Positions 1 to 9,069 of a stretch of 64,000 nucleotides of DNA are shown here, piece by piece. A program made the translations under genes and the position numbers. The notes beneath the pieces are model-generated. The model was not told where the DNA came from. It did no database searches and saw only the letters and a list, made by a program, of their open reading frames with translations. The stretch covers positions 523,194 through 587,193 of the forward strand of contig MAAO01000004.1 in NCBI GenBank assembly GCA_002163155.1. Reading direction: 5' to 3'. Every line of letters begins with the position of its first letter. The first letter of the stretch is position 1. Source of the DNA: Halobacteriovorax marinus (GTDB lineage Bacteria > Bdellovibrionota > Bacteriovoracia > Bacteriovoracales > Bacteriovoracaceae).

Positions 1-218
1 TTAACTTTAGCTTTAGAGGCCTTCAACTTGTTTTTTTTCTTCGCCTGAAAAGTATTCTTTTTTACTTTAAACTGATTTATTTGAACTCTAAACCCGCTCT
101 TACCAGAGCTCACTTCAACTTTAGGAACCTTTGAAATTAAACTCCAAGGTGCCACGAAGAGAACTCCATGGCACAGTACTGATATGATTAAAGAAATGGT
201 AAAAGTTCTATAATTCAA
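1..218 (-). CDS. tonB: TonB energy-transducing protein, N-terminal part (cut by window edge)
   Basis: TonB spans the inner membrane and passes proton-motive energy from ExbBD to outer-membrane receptors. The reading frame opens with TTG at 218 to 216, overlapping the TGA stop of the btuB-like receptor, and stays open to base 1. Its product begins MNYRTFTISL, followed by one hydrophobic helix. That helix carries Ser-x3-His (SVLCHG), the spacing of the Ser16/His20 pair of E. coli TonB, and then a Pro-Trp exit. A lysine-rich periplasmic linker starts near residue 50. No ATG lies near. The receptor-TonB overlap supports co-translation and a shared cobalamin-controlled transcript. The C-terminal domain lies outside the window, so TolA or another TonB-like protein cannot be fully excluded. 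Confidence 0.75.
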   Translation of the reverse strand, partial: MNYRTFTISLIISVLCHGVLFVAPWSLISKVPKVEVSSGKSGFRVQINQFKVKKNTFQAKKKNKLKASKAKV

Positions 219-2008
219 ATTTCAAATTTCCAAGTGAGTAGATAATTTCGACCAGGAGTTCCAAATCCATTTACTTGCTCGTAAGACTTATCTAGTAAAT
301 TACCTAGTTTTAAAGAGAGAGAATCCCCACTTGTAAAATCATAGCGCGCACGGATATCAAAGAGAGTATAAGAAGAAAGAACGATGGTATCAAAGTCACT
401 ATTTTCTCTTTCTCCAACGTATTGCATATCAATAGAAGTTTTAAATTGATCATTAAATCTCCAACCAGTAGTGGCACTAAGTTTCTCTCTTGGTCTTCTC
501 GCAAGATAATTCCCACTTTGATTTGGAGACTTGTTAATGGCCCTAAGTAAAGTCCCACTTAGCTTCCAATCAAGTTGAGAAAACTCACCTTCCCAATTTG
601 CTTCAACTCCAGTTGATCTCGCTTTAAATGTATTTACGTACTTACTAGATGCGGAATCAAAATCAATAACATTATTGTATTCATCTCTAAAGACGGTTAT
701 TTCAACAATTGAGGAGAAAATGATTTGGGAAATAGATAAGTCATAACTCTTGCTCTCAGTAGGTTTGAGCTTCTCATTTCCAAAAGTACTATAGAGTTGA
801 TAAAGACTAGGGCTTTTAAATCCAGTTGCGATATTTGCTTTTAAAGTCGTTTTCTTAAAAATCTTTAAAGATCCTCCTACTTTATAAACAAATTGATCTT
901 CGTAATCCTTCTCTTTAGTCCAACGAACTCCTGCTTGAAAACTTATTTTACTTAGTCTGAAGTGAGTATTTACAAAAGCAGCGCTCGATTCAAACCTTTT
1001 TTTATTTGTAATGGTTTCAATAGTTGCGAGAGTGTTCTCATATTCTAAACCATTTAGAATCGTTAGTTTTTCATTTATATATAATGGATTCTCTAATTCA
1101 ATCTTCTTCGTTTTAGAAACAAGTCTGGAAAGTGCAAAAGAGTTAGATAAACGATCAGATTTGCTATAAGTAGTTTTTAACTTTGGAATCCAAGTATCAT
1201 TAACTTTCTTTTCATAACTTACGAGAGCAGTTACTTGAGAGTCTCTTCCAACATAATCAGTTTTATCACTTGTTGCCGCATCGAAATCACTCTCTGCCTT
1301 TACTCCACGAATAGAAAGCTCCAACTTATCTGTTTTGAAAACTTTCTTCTCAGCTTTAAAAGATGCCGTTAGATTATTCATCCCATCTTTATCTGCCATG
1401 ATCGTTCGGCTTTCATTATAAGAAGAAATTCCCTCTACATCATGAAAACTTAAACCCATTGAATATTTTAATTTCTTTCCACTATTTGTAGAAGTAAAAC
1501 TTGCACGCTTATTCTTGTAACTTCCATATGCCAATGACCCTCTTGCAGAAGGAGAAGTATTTGGACTCTTAGTGGTGATTTTTATAACTCCGGCCATGGC
1601 GTCAGAACCATAGAGAACGCTTTGAGAACCTTTTAAGATTTCAACTTTTTCAACATTCACTAAATCAATATGATCTAAAATTGCTGCGCCACCCACTGAG
1701 CTTCTATCATTATATTCAACACCATCAATAATAATAAGAGTGTAGCTAGAATCAGCTCCTCGTAAAAAAAGTGACGTTGATTTTCCATAAGCACCATTAG
1801 AGTTAATAAACAGACCTGATTTTTTTTCAATAAGTTCTGTTAGGTTAGTAGACTGAGACTGAGAAATTTCTTCATGATCGATAACGACTACACTACTGGT
1901 GGTCTGATCTTTAGACATGATCACTCTTTCTGCGGTCACTAAAATGGGCTGATTTGCCAAAATGGCGGGACTAAAACTTAGGCACAGGAGTGCTAACTTC
2001 TTTTTCAT
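215..2008 (-). CDS. btuB: TonB-dependent vitamin B12 receptor (BtuB-like)
   Basis: This 597-residue outer-membrane receptor imports a scarce ligand, probably cobalamin, using TonB. A signal peptide covers residues 1-18 and ends ILA. The TonB box ILVTAERV sits at 22-29, close to the DTLVVTA box of E. coli BtuB. The plug domain follows to about residue 150, with the typical LFLRG, IIIDGV and VLYGSDAMAGVI segments, and the rest reads as alternating barrel strands. The start has a GGAGGA ribosome site three bases upstream. Substrate assignment rests on size, TonB box and the cobalamin riboswitch directly upstream, and the gene overlaps tonB. Siderophore receptors are the main alternative, but they are usually longer. 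Confidence 0.87.
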   Translation of the reverse strand: MKKKLALLCLSFSPAILANQPILVTAERVIMSKDQTTSSVVVIDHEEISQSQSTNLTELIEKKSGLFINSNGAYGKSTSLFLRGADSSYTLIIIDGVEYNDRSSVGGAAILDHIDLVNVEKVEILKGSQSVLYGSDAMAGVIKITTKSPNTSPSARGSLAYGSYKNKRASFTSTNSGKKLKYSMGLSFHDVEGISSYNESRTIMADKDGMNNLTASFKAEKKVFKTDKLELSIRGVKAESDFDAATSDKTDYVGRDSQVTALVSYEKKVNDTWIPKLKTTYSKSDRLSNSFALSRLVSKTKKIELENPLYINEKLTILNGLEYENTLATIETITNKKRFESSAAFVNTHFRLSKISFQAGVRWTKEKDYEDQFVYKVGGSLKIFKKTTLKANIATGFKSPSLYQLYSTFGNEKLKPTESKSYDLSISQIIFSSIVEITVFRDEYNNVIDFDSASSKYVNTFKARSTGVEANWEGEFSQLDWKLSGTLLRAINKSPNQSGNYLARRPREKLSATTGWRFNDQFKTSIDMQYVGERENSDFDTIVLSSYTLFDIRARYDFTSGDSLSLKLGNLLDKSYEQVNGFGTPGRNYLLTWKFEI

Positions 2009-2033
2009 ACTTCCTCCGAGGGAATTGGTTTTA

Positions 2034-2165
2034 TCAAGAAAGCGGATCGGACTTATGAATTACTTCAATTACCGTTGCCGGACAGCACTAGAATCTCACT
2101 AGTTTCACAATTTCTTGAATGTTCTACTCTTAAGTTAGGCAGTCTTAAGTTAATATTCAAGAAAA
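2034..2165 (-). promoter_or_regulatory. Cobalamin riboswitch upstream of btuB
   Basis: Read on the minus strand, this leader has the conserved cobalamin-aptamer core. It shows GTGAA, then a CTAG-TGAGATT-CTAG hairpin matching the family CCGG-UGAAAUU-CCGG element, then GCTGTCCGGCAACGGTAA, and finally a B12-box-like AGTCCGATCCGC. The segment ATTCAAGAAA (2120 to 2111) can pair with upstream TTTCTTGAAT (2164 to 2155) or with downstream TTTCTTGA (2041 to 2034), a plausible on/off switch. Beyond it, TTCC and GGAA (TTCCCTCGGAGGAA) can fold over the ribosome site, suggesting control of translation. A covariance-model search would settle the class. Confidence 0.8.
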
Positions 2166-2228
2166 TTCTTCTTTTAAAGATAAGTCTTACTATTTACCGC
2201 ATGGAGCGTCACGAATTACCTTTCCACA

Positions 2229-2549
2229 TTGAAAAAATTTATCTATATAGATCAAATGAATGAATTAACTAAAGAATACTTTGTCATGGCCCAGGCGCAA
2301 TTTTTTATGTACTCGTCTAGAGCTGGCTTAAACCCCAATGAAATGCTGGAAAAGCTTCGTATGACCCATGATGACCTCTATGAGGAGCTTGGTGGTTACG
2401 CCTTAGAAAGAAAGCAATACAAGGCCCTACTTTATAAAGCTGGTATAAGAAAAACTGAAACTTATTTAGAAAAAGATAAGGAGGATCTACTAAAGAGTAT
2501 TGATACCTCCGAACTCATTGCTGAGCTCGAAAGTCGTACGAGAAACTAG
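2229..2549 (+). CDS. Small conserved-looking protein of unknown function
   Basis: I do not recognise this 106-residue protein. It is soluble, charged and probably mostly helical, with no signal peptide or membrane segment. The C-terminal half is rich in Lys and Glu (KAGIRKTETYLEKDKEDLL). TTG at 2229 gives the longest form; ATG at 2256 (MNELTKEYF) is equally plausible, and neither has a clear ribosome site. It diverges from btuB, so the cobalamin leader and this gene's promoter share the space between. Its TAG stop and the lepB TAG stop on the other strand share the palindrome CTAG at 2546-2549. Confidence 0.6.
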   Translation: MKKFIYIDQMNELTKEYFVMAQAQFFMYSSRAGLNPNEMLEKLRMTHDDLYEELGGYALERKQYKALLYKAGIRKTETYLEKDKEDLLKSIDTSELIAELESRTRN

Positions 2550-3298
2550 AGAGCTGTTCCAATTCTCCATGGTCTAAAGTGGAATTCTTCTCGTGACCAT
2601 GGATAAACCATACTAAACCATACAAACATGGCCCTTCCTCTGATATTTCCAAAAGGAACATAACCCCAAACTCTGGAATCACTAGAGTAGTCTCTATTGT
2701 CCCCCATTACGAAGAACTTGCCCTTTTCAACTTTAATTTTTGGAATATTTAGATGGTACGGCATACTATTATTAACAGCAGTTACAAACTTCTTACCGTT
2801 TAAATTTACCTCTTCAAAGCTGATATTCTTGCGATCAAATTTTTCATCAAAGAGATCAATATATTTACTCTTTTCAACTGGCTTCGTTTCAATTAATTTT
2901 CCGTTGAGGTAAACTTTATTATTATAAACTTCAATCTCATCACCAGGAATACCAATGACTCTCTTTACGTAGAGAATATTCCTGTCTTTTGGATATCTAA
3001 AAACAATGATATCCCCGCGCTCAGGGTGAGATGAATCCGTTAAGTATATTGGATCACCGAAGAGATCTGAGTAAGGTAGCTTAAACCCATAAGACATTTT
3101 ATTAACTAAAATAAAATCACCGATGGCATTTGTTGGAAGTAAAGATCCAGAAGGTATGTGATTGGGCTCAAAGAATGAAGACTTAAAGGCAAAAACACTA
3201 ACAATAATGTAAATCCACGACAGTATTTCTTTTTTGATTTTAGTTAACTTTTCTACTGATGGATCAATAGGCTCTAGGGGCTGGTTATTTTCGTTCAT
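2546..3298 (-). CDS. lepB: Signal peptidase I
   Basis: This membrane serine-lysine protease removes signal peptides from exported proteins. One N-terminal membrane segment (about residues 26-40) precedes the catalytic box IPSGSLLPT, with the nucleophile at Ser52. The general base is Lys112 in YVKRVIGIPGD, and the late family motif is MGDNRDYSSDSRVWG near residue 200. The Met that normally follows the catalytic Ser is Leu here. At 250 residues it is a compact family member. It lies downstream of a ClC gene on the same strand with a 114-base gap, and ends tail-to-tail with the small gene at 2229. The start has a GGTGAG ribosome-site-like sequence. Confidence 0.95.
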   Translation of the reverse strand: MNENNQPLEPIDPSVEKLTKIKKEILSWIYIIVSVFAFKSSFFEPNHIPSGSLLPTNAIGDFILVNKMSYGFKLPYSDLFGDPIYLTDSSHPERGDIIVFRYPKDRNILYVKRVIGIPGDEIEVYNNKVYLNGKLIETKPVEKSKYIDLFDEKFDRKNISFEEVNLNGKKFVTAVNNSMPYHLNIPKIKVEKGKFFVMGDNRDYSSDSRVWGYVPFGNIRGRAMFVWFSMVYPWSREEFHFRPWRIGTAL

Positions 3299-3412
3299 TT
3301 ATCTCACCTTTCAATTAGTACTCTGCCTATTCTAGTTGATTTAATAACATTCGTCATCTCTCAGATATTACCTAGTTTCAATAAGTTGAGTTAATAAATG
3401 GGCTATTGTAAA

Positions 3413-5182
3413 TTACTCGTTTTCGTCTAATACAAGTTCATCAAATTCTTGATCAGCTTTAGAAGTGTCATTCAATTCATAACCAAATTTCTTAACAATA
3501 TCCTGGGCCGTAATAACTCCCACAACTTTCTTGTCATCGAGTCTACTTACTACAGGTAATCTAGAAATTTGGAATCTCTTTAATCTATGAAATGCAACCA
3601 AGAGTGATTGATCAGGATAAATCTTTATGACTTTCTTTTCACAGAGATGTTCTAACTTCTTACTTCCCTCTTTTCTTCCGATGGCGGCACTCATATTAGA
3701 TTTAGCTAGCATTCCTAGTAACCTTCCATTGTTTAAAATGGGGAAACCAGAAATTGTCGTGCCTTTAAGACTCTTGTAGGCTTCAGCTAAAGTAAGTGTA
3801 GAACTAAAACTTAGAACGTCGGTAATCATAGCATCTTCAACATTTAGCGATTCAAGAATTTCATTATCTTCATGACTTGGAAGATGAATTCCATCCTGCT
3901 CAGAAATTAATTCATATACAGACTTATTTCCAAACTTACTAGAAATTGCGTAAGACGTAATATTAGCAATCATTAAAGGAAGAATAATATTGTAATCTCT
4001 AGTCAATTCGAAAACCATAAGAATTGAAGTAAACGGCGCTCGAATCACGGCGGCAAAGAAAGCCCCCATTCCCACAAGGGCGTAAGCACCACTTACCGAG
4101 GTAATTTCAGGAAAGAAATTGGCACAAACAACACCAATGAAACTCCCCATTGTTGCGCCCATAAAAAGAGTTGGCATAAAGAGTCCACCACTCATACCAC
4201 TTGAGTAACAAATAGAAGTGGAAAGAAATTTCAAGACAAAGAGAGTGATCAAAATCTTGGGATCGAGAATTAAGGACAAGAGGGTATTTTCAAGAGTTCC
4301 CGTTCCACTGCCAATAACTCCGGGGTGAATTTGACTTAAAAGACCAACACAAATAAACGCCATAAAGATAAAACTCAACCTATGATTATTCATGTAATTT
4401 CTATTAAAAAATCTCAGTTTTAATACTGTATTCATCCACAGAGGGCCTAGTACGGAGGCAGCCAAACCAATAATAAGATAGAAAATCAACTCTCTATTAT
4501 CTATTAATTGGTAGTGAAGTTGACTAAAAATTTCAGTGGTTCCTGTTATCATTTGGGAGGTGATTACAGCGATGACACTTGAGATAATTATAGATCCTAA
4601 AATTTTAGCATTTAGATCTCCTACAACTTCTTCCAGAGTAAAAACAACCGCAGAGATTGGTGTATGGAAAGCAGCAGCAATACCACTAGCACTCCCTACG
4701 GCAACAAGGGCCTGAACTCTTTTCTTTGAAAGTGAAAAGTAAGTTCCAAGAAATGAGCCTACACCGGACGCAATCGCCACAGTTGGACCCTCAAGTCCTA
4801 GAGAAACTCCAGAGCCTAGAGAGAGAAGAGTCGTAAAAAATTTTCCAATCGTATCTTTAAGTGAAATTTTCCCATGAAAAACAGCCAGCGCAATTCTAAC
4901 ATTAGGAACACCAGAGCCAGCTGTCCATGGAAGCTTTCTAGTTGTGAGCCAACCTGAAATTAAAATAGCAATCCCACCAAAGAGGAAACTCTCCCAGGTG
5001 AATGTAGTATTTGTTTTAAATATTTCTTTAAAAAAGACAACTCCAGAATGGAGAGCAATACCAACTAAGGCCGAAGAAAGTCCAACAATTAAGGTGAGAG
5101 CGAAGTAAGTCTTCTCTTCACTGGCAGAGTCTTTTAGTAACTTTCCTAGAAGGAGATATCTAACTTTTAAAAATGATTTCAT
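3413..5182 (-). CDS. ClC-family chloride transporter with C-terminal CBS pair
   Basis: ClC proteins move chloride across the inner membrane as channels or H+/Cl- exchangers. The membrane part shows the three selectivity motifs: AGSGVP (88-93), GLEGP (129-133, gating Glu131) and GGLFMP. A Glu pair at 184-185 (FTLEEV) aligns by motif with the internal proton glutamates (Glu202/203) of E. coli ClC, so an exchanger is more likely than a channel. From about residue 445 two CBS repeats follow (MITDVLSFSSTLTLAEA and KVIKIYPDQSLLVAFHRL), which usually sense adenine nucleotides. The gene stands alone between the groE terminator and lepB. The substrate could be another halide or nitrate. Confidence 0.9.
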   Translation of the reverse strand: MKSFLKVRYLLLGKLLKDSASEEKTYFALTLIVGLSSALVGIALHSGVVFFKEIFKTNTTFTWESFLFGGIAILISGWLTTRKLPWTAGSGVPNVRIALAVFHGKISLKDTIGKFFTTLLSLGSGVSLGLEGPTVAIASGVGSFLGTYFSLSKKRVQALVAVGSASGIAAAFHTPISAVVFTLEEVVGDLNAKILGSIIISSVIAVITSQMITGTTEIFSQLHYQLIDNRELIFYLIIGLAASVLGPLWMNTVLKLRFFNRNYMNNHRLSFIFMAFICVGLLSQIHPGVIGSGTGTLENTLLSLILDPKILITLFVLKFLSTSICYSSGMSGGLFMPTLFMGATMGSFIGVVCANFFPEITSVSGAYALVGMGAFFAAVIRAPFTSILMVFELTRDYNIILPLMIANITSYAISSKFGNKSVYELISEQDGIHLPSHEDNEILESLNVEDAMITDVLSFSSTLTLAEAYKSLKGTTISGFPILNNGRLLGMLAKSNMSAAIGRKEGSKKLEHLCEKKVIKIYPDQSLLVAFHRLKRFQISRLPVVSRLDDKKVVGVITAQDIVKKFGYELNDTSKADQEFDELVLDENE

Positions 5183-5281
5183 TACTTGTTACTTTTAATC
5201 CAATGAGTATAAAAAGACGTGATTTTGTTCATTCTAGGTAAAAGTTACTAACAAGGCTATAGGGAAAATTGGTCATTTGAA

Positions 5282-5311
5282 TAAAAAAAGGCCTGTAATT
5301 CTACAGGCCTT
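5282..5311 (-). terminator. Intrinsic terminator of groES-groEL
   Basis: On the minus strand AAGGCCTGTA and its complement form a 10-bp stem around a four-base loop, followed by a run of seven T. It lies 30 bases after the groEL stop. Confidence 0.85.
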
Positions 5312-5340
5312 AATTATCTTTAAATTTTATTTAATAAGAA

Positions 5341-7017
<1,677 letters not shown>

Positions 7018-7045
7018 TTAATTTCTTCTACAACTAACTTCAATA

Positions 7046-7333
7046 TTACTGAAGTACTCCTAGAAGATCGTCTTCTTTCATAATTAAAAAATCTGTTCCT
7101 TCAACCTTAACTTCTGTTCCAGCATATTTACCGAAAAGAACCTTATCTCCAGACTTAACTTCTAAAGCTCTAAGAGATCCATCTTGGTTTCTATAACCTG
7201 GTCCAACAGAAACAATTTCTCCCTGAACCGGTTTTTCTGCGTGATTATCAGGAATAATTATTCCACCAGCAGTTTTAGTTTCTTCTTCTATTCTTTTTAC
7301 AAGAACTCTGTCTTGAAGTGGTCTTACCTGCAT
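7046..7333 (-). CDS. groS: 10 kDa co-chaperonin GroES
   Basis: GroES is the lid of the GroEL chamber. The 95-residue protein has the family start [16 protein letters not shown], the mobile loop around TAGGIIIPD (about 22-30) and the closing [16 protein letters not shown] lies just before the ATG. It is the first gene of the groE operon, behind a TTGACA-type promoter and without a visible HrcA operator. Confidence 0.98.
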   Translation of the reverse strand: MQVRPLQDRVLVKRIEEETKTAGGIIIPDNHAEKPVQGEIVSVGPGYRNQDGSLRALEVKSGDKVLFGKYAGTEVKVEGTDFLIMKEDDLLGVLQ

Positions 7334-7391
7334 GAGGCCTCCTTAAGGATTATGCATTCAATTATTTGTTATTACTTAGTTTCTTTGACAA

Positions 7392-7419
7392 AAATAATAG
7401 CGATTGAACCACTGTCAAG
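7392..7419 (-). promoter_or_regulatory. Candidate promoter of groES-groEL
   Basis: On the minus strand TTGACA (7419 to 7414) and TATTTT (7397 to 7392) are separated by 16 bases, about 60 bases before the groES ATG. This fits a vegetative promoter. CCCTTGAC also resembles a heat-shock minus-35, but no CCCCAT-type minus-10 follows. Confidence 0.45.
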
Positions 7420-7519
7420 GGTTGCCCGTCAAAAAAAATGCAAGATTTTTCAGGTGAACAAAACCCCCATCTCTAACCATCTGTAATTTAACACAAGGAA
7501 GATGCGTTAAAATTTTAAC

Positions 7520-7655
7520 AAGCTGCTAGATGCCCTGCGGCTACTAGCATCTCAGCTTTAGAATAAATTATAGTTGATGAATTTATTGGCCTAAGTATTC
7601 CTTAAAATTCAAATCCAAAAAATAACACCATTACAAAAATGGTCAATTTTTTTTT
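7520..7655 (+). ncRNA. Candidate small RNA (hairpin plus terminator)
   Basis: AAGCTG-CT-AGATGC (7520-7533) can pair with GCATCTCAGCTT (7547-7558), a 12-bp stem with a two-base bulge and a GC-rich loop. About 70 bases on comes a terminator-like hairpin with nine T. No reading frame explains either element, and they sit between divergent genes, so an independent short transcript is a reasonable guess. I could not find a convincing promoter, so the 5' end is unknown. Confidence 0.3.
7627..7655 (+). terminator. Terminator-like hairpin in intergenic region
   Basis: ACCATT (7627-7632) pairs with AATGGT (7638-7643), followed by CAA and nine T. The stem is short and AT-rich, so efficiency may be modest. 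It points along the plus strand, which carries no upstream protein gene here. Confidence 0.45.
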
Positions 7656-7859
7656 GTCAGTAGTCATCGAGACTCAAAGAAACCTCTTAATTCCACACAG
7701 AATTTTGCGCCCATAGTCTTCATTTTGCGTGAAGATTCTACAGGTTTTATTTATATTAAATTAAGTTATAAATCTGTGTGACTTCTATACACTAACTCTG
7801 TTTGCTTCAGTCATGGAACGACTAATTCACTACAACGATTGTAATTGAGAGTACTGCTA

Positions 7860-9017
7860 ATGGAAAAAATTAAAGGAATAATTCACGACATCGCCAACAA
7901 GCTTACGATTTCTAAATCAGTAAATAGAAAGCTTGAGAACCTTCTTGGAAAAGATCACAAGGAAGTTAAGCGACTTAAAAAGTCTCTTGAAGACAGTATC
8001 TTACTGCTAGACGACTTAAGAAAAAGCTCTAGCGATGAAAAGAAAAATCTCCCTCTAGAAAATATTCAAACATTGAAAGAGACAGAATATTTAAAAGTTC
8101 AATCTCTCATGTCTCTCTACGACATTGAAATCGAATATAGAAATGAAATTGACAATGATATTTGGATAAATCTAAACAGCTACTCAAGTGATAGAATCCT
8201 TTCTAATTGTATTGATAATGCTAAACATGCAGGGGCCAAGAAAATTGTTATCGAATATCTTTTAAAAGGTAATCACATTCAATTAAAAATTAAAGATAAT
8301 GGTATAGGAATGAGCCAAGATGTCCTTGAAAAAGTAGGTTTTGGGTACAGTTCTCAAACAGGCGACAATCACGGCATAGGAACACAAGTCATTCGCAATA
8401 TGGTTCAAGAAGTTGGAGGTTCCGTTCAATGGCACTCTATTGAAGACCTAGGAACCTGCTGTAATATTAAGTTTAATATTGTTAAAGATGAGCAACAAAT
8501 TGATATGAGAAAAGAAACATTGGTAAAAAGAATCAATCTTATATCTACACCTAATCTCATTGAAGAAAAGAAAATTCTTGTCGTCTCTCACTCTCCTACA
8601 GAGCTTGGAATTTGGGAGAACTTTCTCTCAAATATTGGAGCGCAAGTGGCTACAACCGAGTATGCGGAAGTGGCCATGAATCATATGTATAAGTATAAAC
8701 CTGATTGTTTACTATTTAACAAGTCTCTCAAAGATATGAGCGCCAAAGCTTGGTTAAAAATTATCATGTCAGACCCCTCATTAATTGGAATTCCAAAAGT
8801 TCTCTACGTTGAAGAAGATGAAAACTTAGACTTCCTAAAGAATATTCCCTTTGATGAGCTGGTTAACTTTACTCAATTTAATGAAAAGAACATTTATATG
8901 AAGTTAAAAACACTTTTTCAAAATCAAGAATTACAGAAACTAAAAAATACTGGTGACCAGATAGCTAGAGAGGGGGAGCATTTTTCAGTGAGTAATTCAC
9001 AGAAAAAAGTTCTATAA
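7860..9017 (+). CDS. Minimal sensorless histidine kinase with C-terminal receiver-like domain
   Basis: Using ATG 7860 (385 residues), the likely phosphate-accepting His is residue 9 in IIHDIANKLTIS, an H-box with no sensor ahead of it and no membrane segment. The ATPase domain spans about 100-215, with N-box NCIDNAKHAG, G1 KDNGIGM and G2 GDNHGIGTQ. Residues about 233-350 look like a receiver (KKILVVSHSPTELGIWENF), but the position normally held by the phospho-accepting Asp reads LLFNKS, so Asn replaces it. It would thus take its signal from a partner and use the tail for binding. A TTG at 7845 gives five more residues, but the ATG better fits the GAGAG ribosome site. Confidence 0.8.
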   Translation: MEKIKGIIHDIANKLTISKSVNRKLENLLGKDHKEVKRLKKSLEDSILLLDDLRKSSSDEKKNLPLENIQTLKETEYLKVQSLMSLYDIEIEYRNEIDNDIWINLNSYSSDRILSNCIDNAKHAGAKKIVIEYLLKGNHIQLKIKDNGIGMSQDVLEKVGFGYSSQTGDNHGIGTQVIRNMVQEVGGSVQWHSIEDLGTCCNIKFNIVKDEQQIDMRKETLVKRINLISTPNLIEEKKILVVSHSPTELGIWENFLSNIGAQVATTEYAEVAMNHMYKYKPDCLLFNKSLKDMSAKAWLKIIMSDPSLIGIPKVLYVEEDENLDFLKNIPFDELVNFTQFNEKNIYMKLKTLFQNQELQKLKNTGDQIAREGEHFSVSNSQKKVL

Positions 9018-9026
9018 TTGGGTATT

Positions 9027-9067
9027 TTTTGGTCATGACATCTTTAACTAGGATGTCATGACCAAAA
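9027..9067. repeat. Perfect 16-bp inverted repeat between convergent genes
   Basis: TTTTGGTCATGACATC (9027-9042) and its exact complement (9052-9067) flank a nine-base loop. It fills the gap between the kinase stop and the polA stop. Each strand reads T-run, stem, A-run, the reverse of an intrinsic terminator, so a factor-bound or mRNA-end-protecting role is as likely as termination. Confidence 0.75.
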
Positions 9068-9069
9068 TA

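Larger units (their letters stand above)
7334..7859. other. 526-base intergenic stretch between groES and the histidine kinase gene
   Basis: The two flanking genes diverge. The left end holds the candidate groE promoter. The centre has an imperfect 12-bp hairpin (7520-7558) and a plus-strand terminator-like hairpin (7627-7655), listed separately as a possible small RNA. From about 7660 to 7859 I see only AT-rich sequence that must contain the kinase promoter; no credible coding frame is present. Confidence 0.6.

Noticed and set aside
2075..2263. 62-residue plus-strand frame ahead of the small gene at 2229
   Set aside because: It lies over the cobalamin riboswitch, has no ribosome site and no protein-like pattern.
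7334..7420. CIRCE heat-shock operator before groES
   Set aside because: No TTAGCACTC inverted pair is present on either strand.
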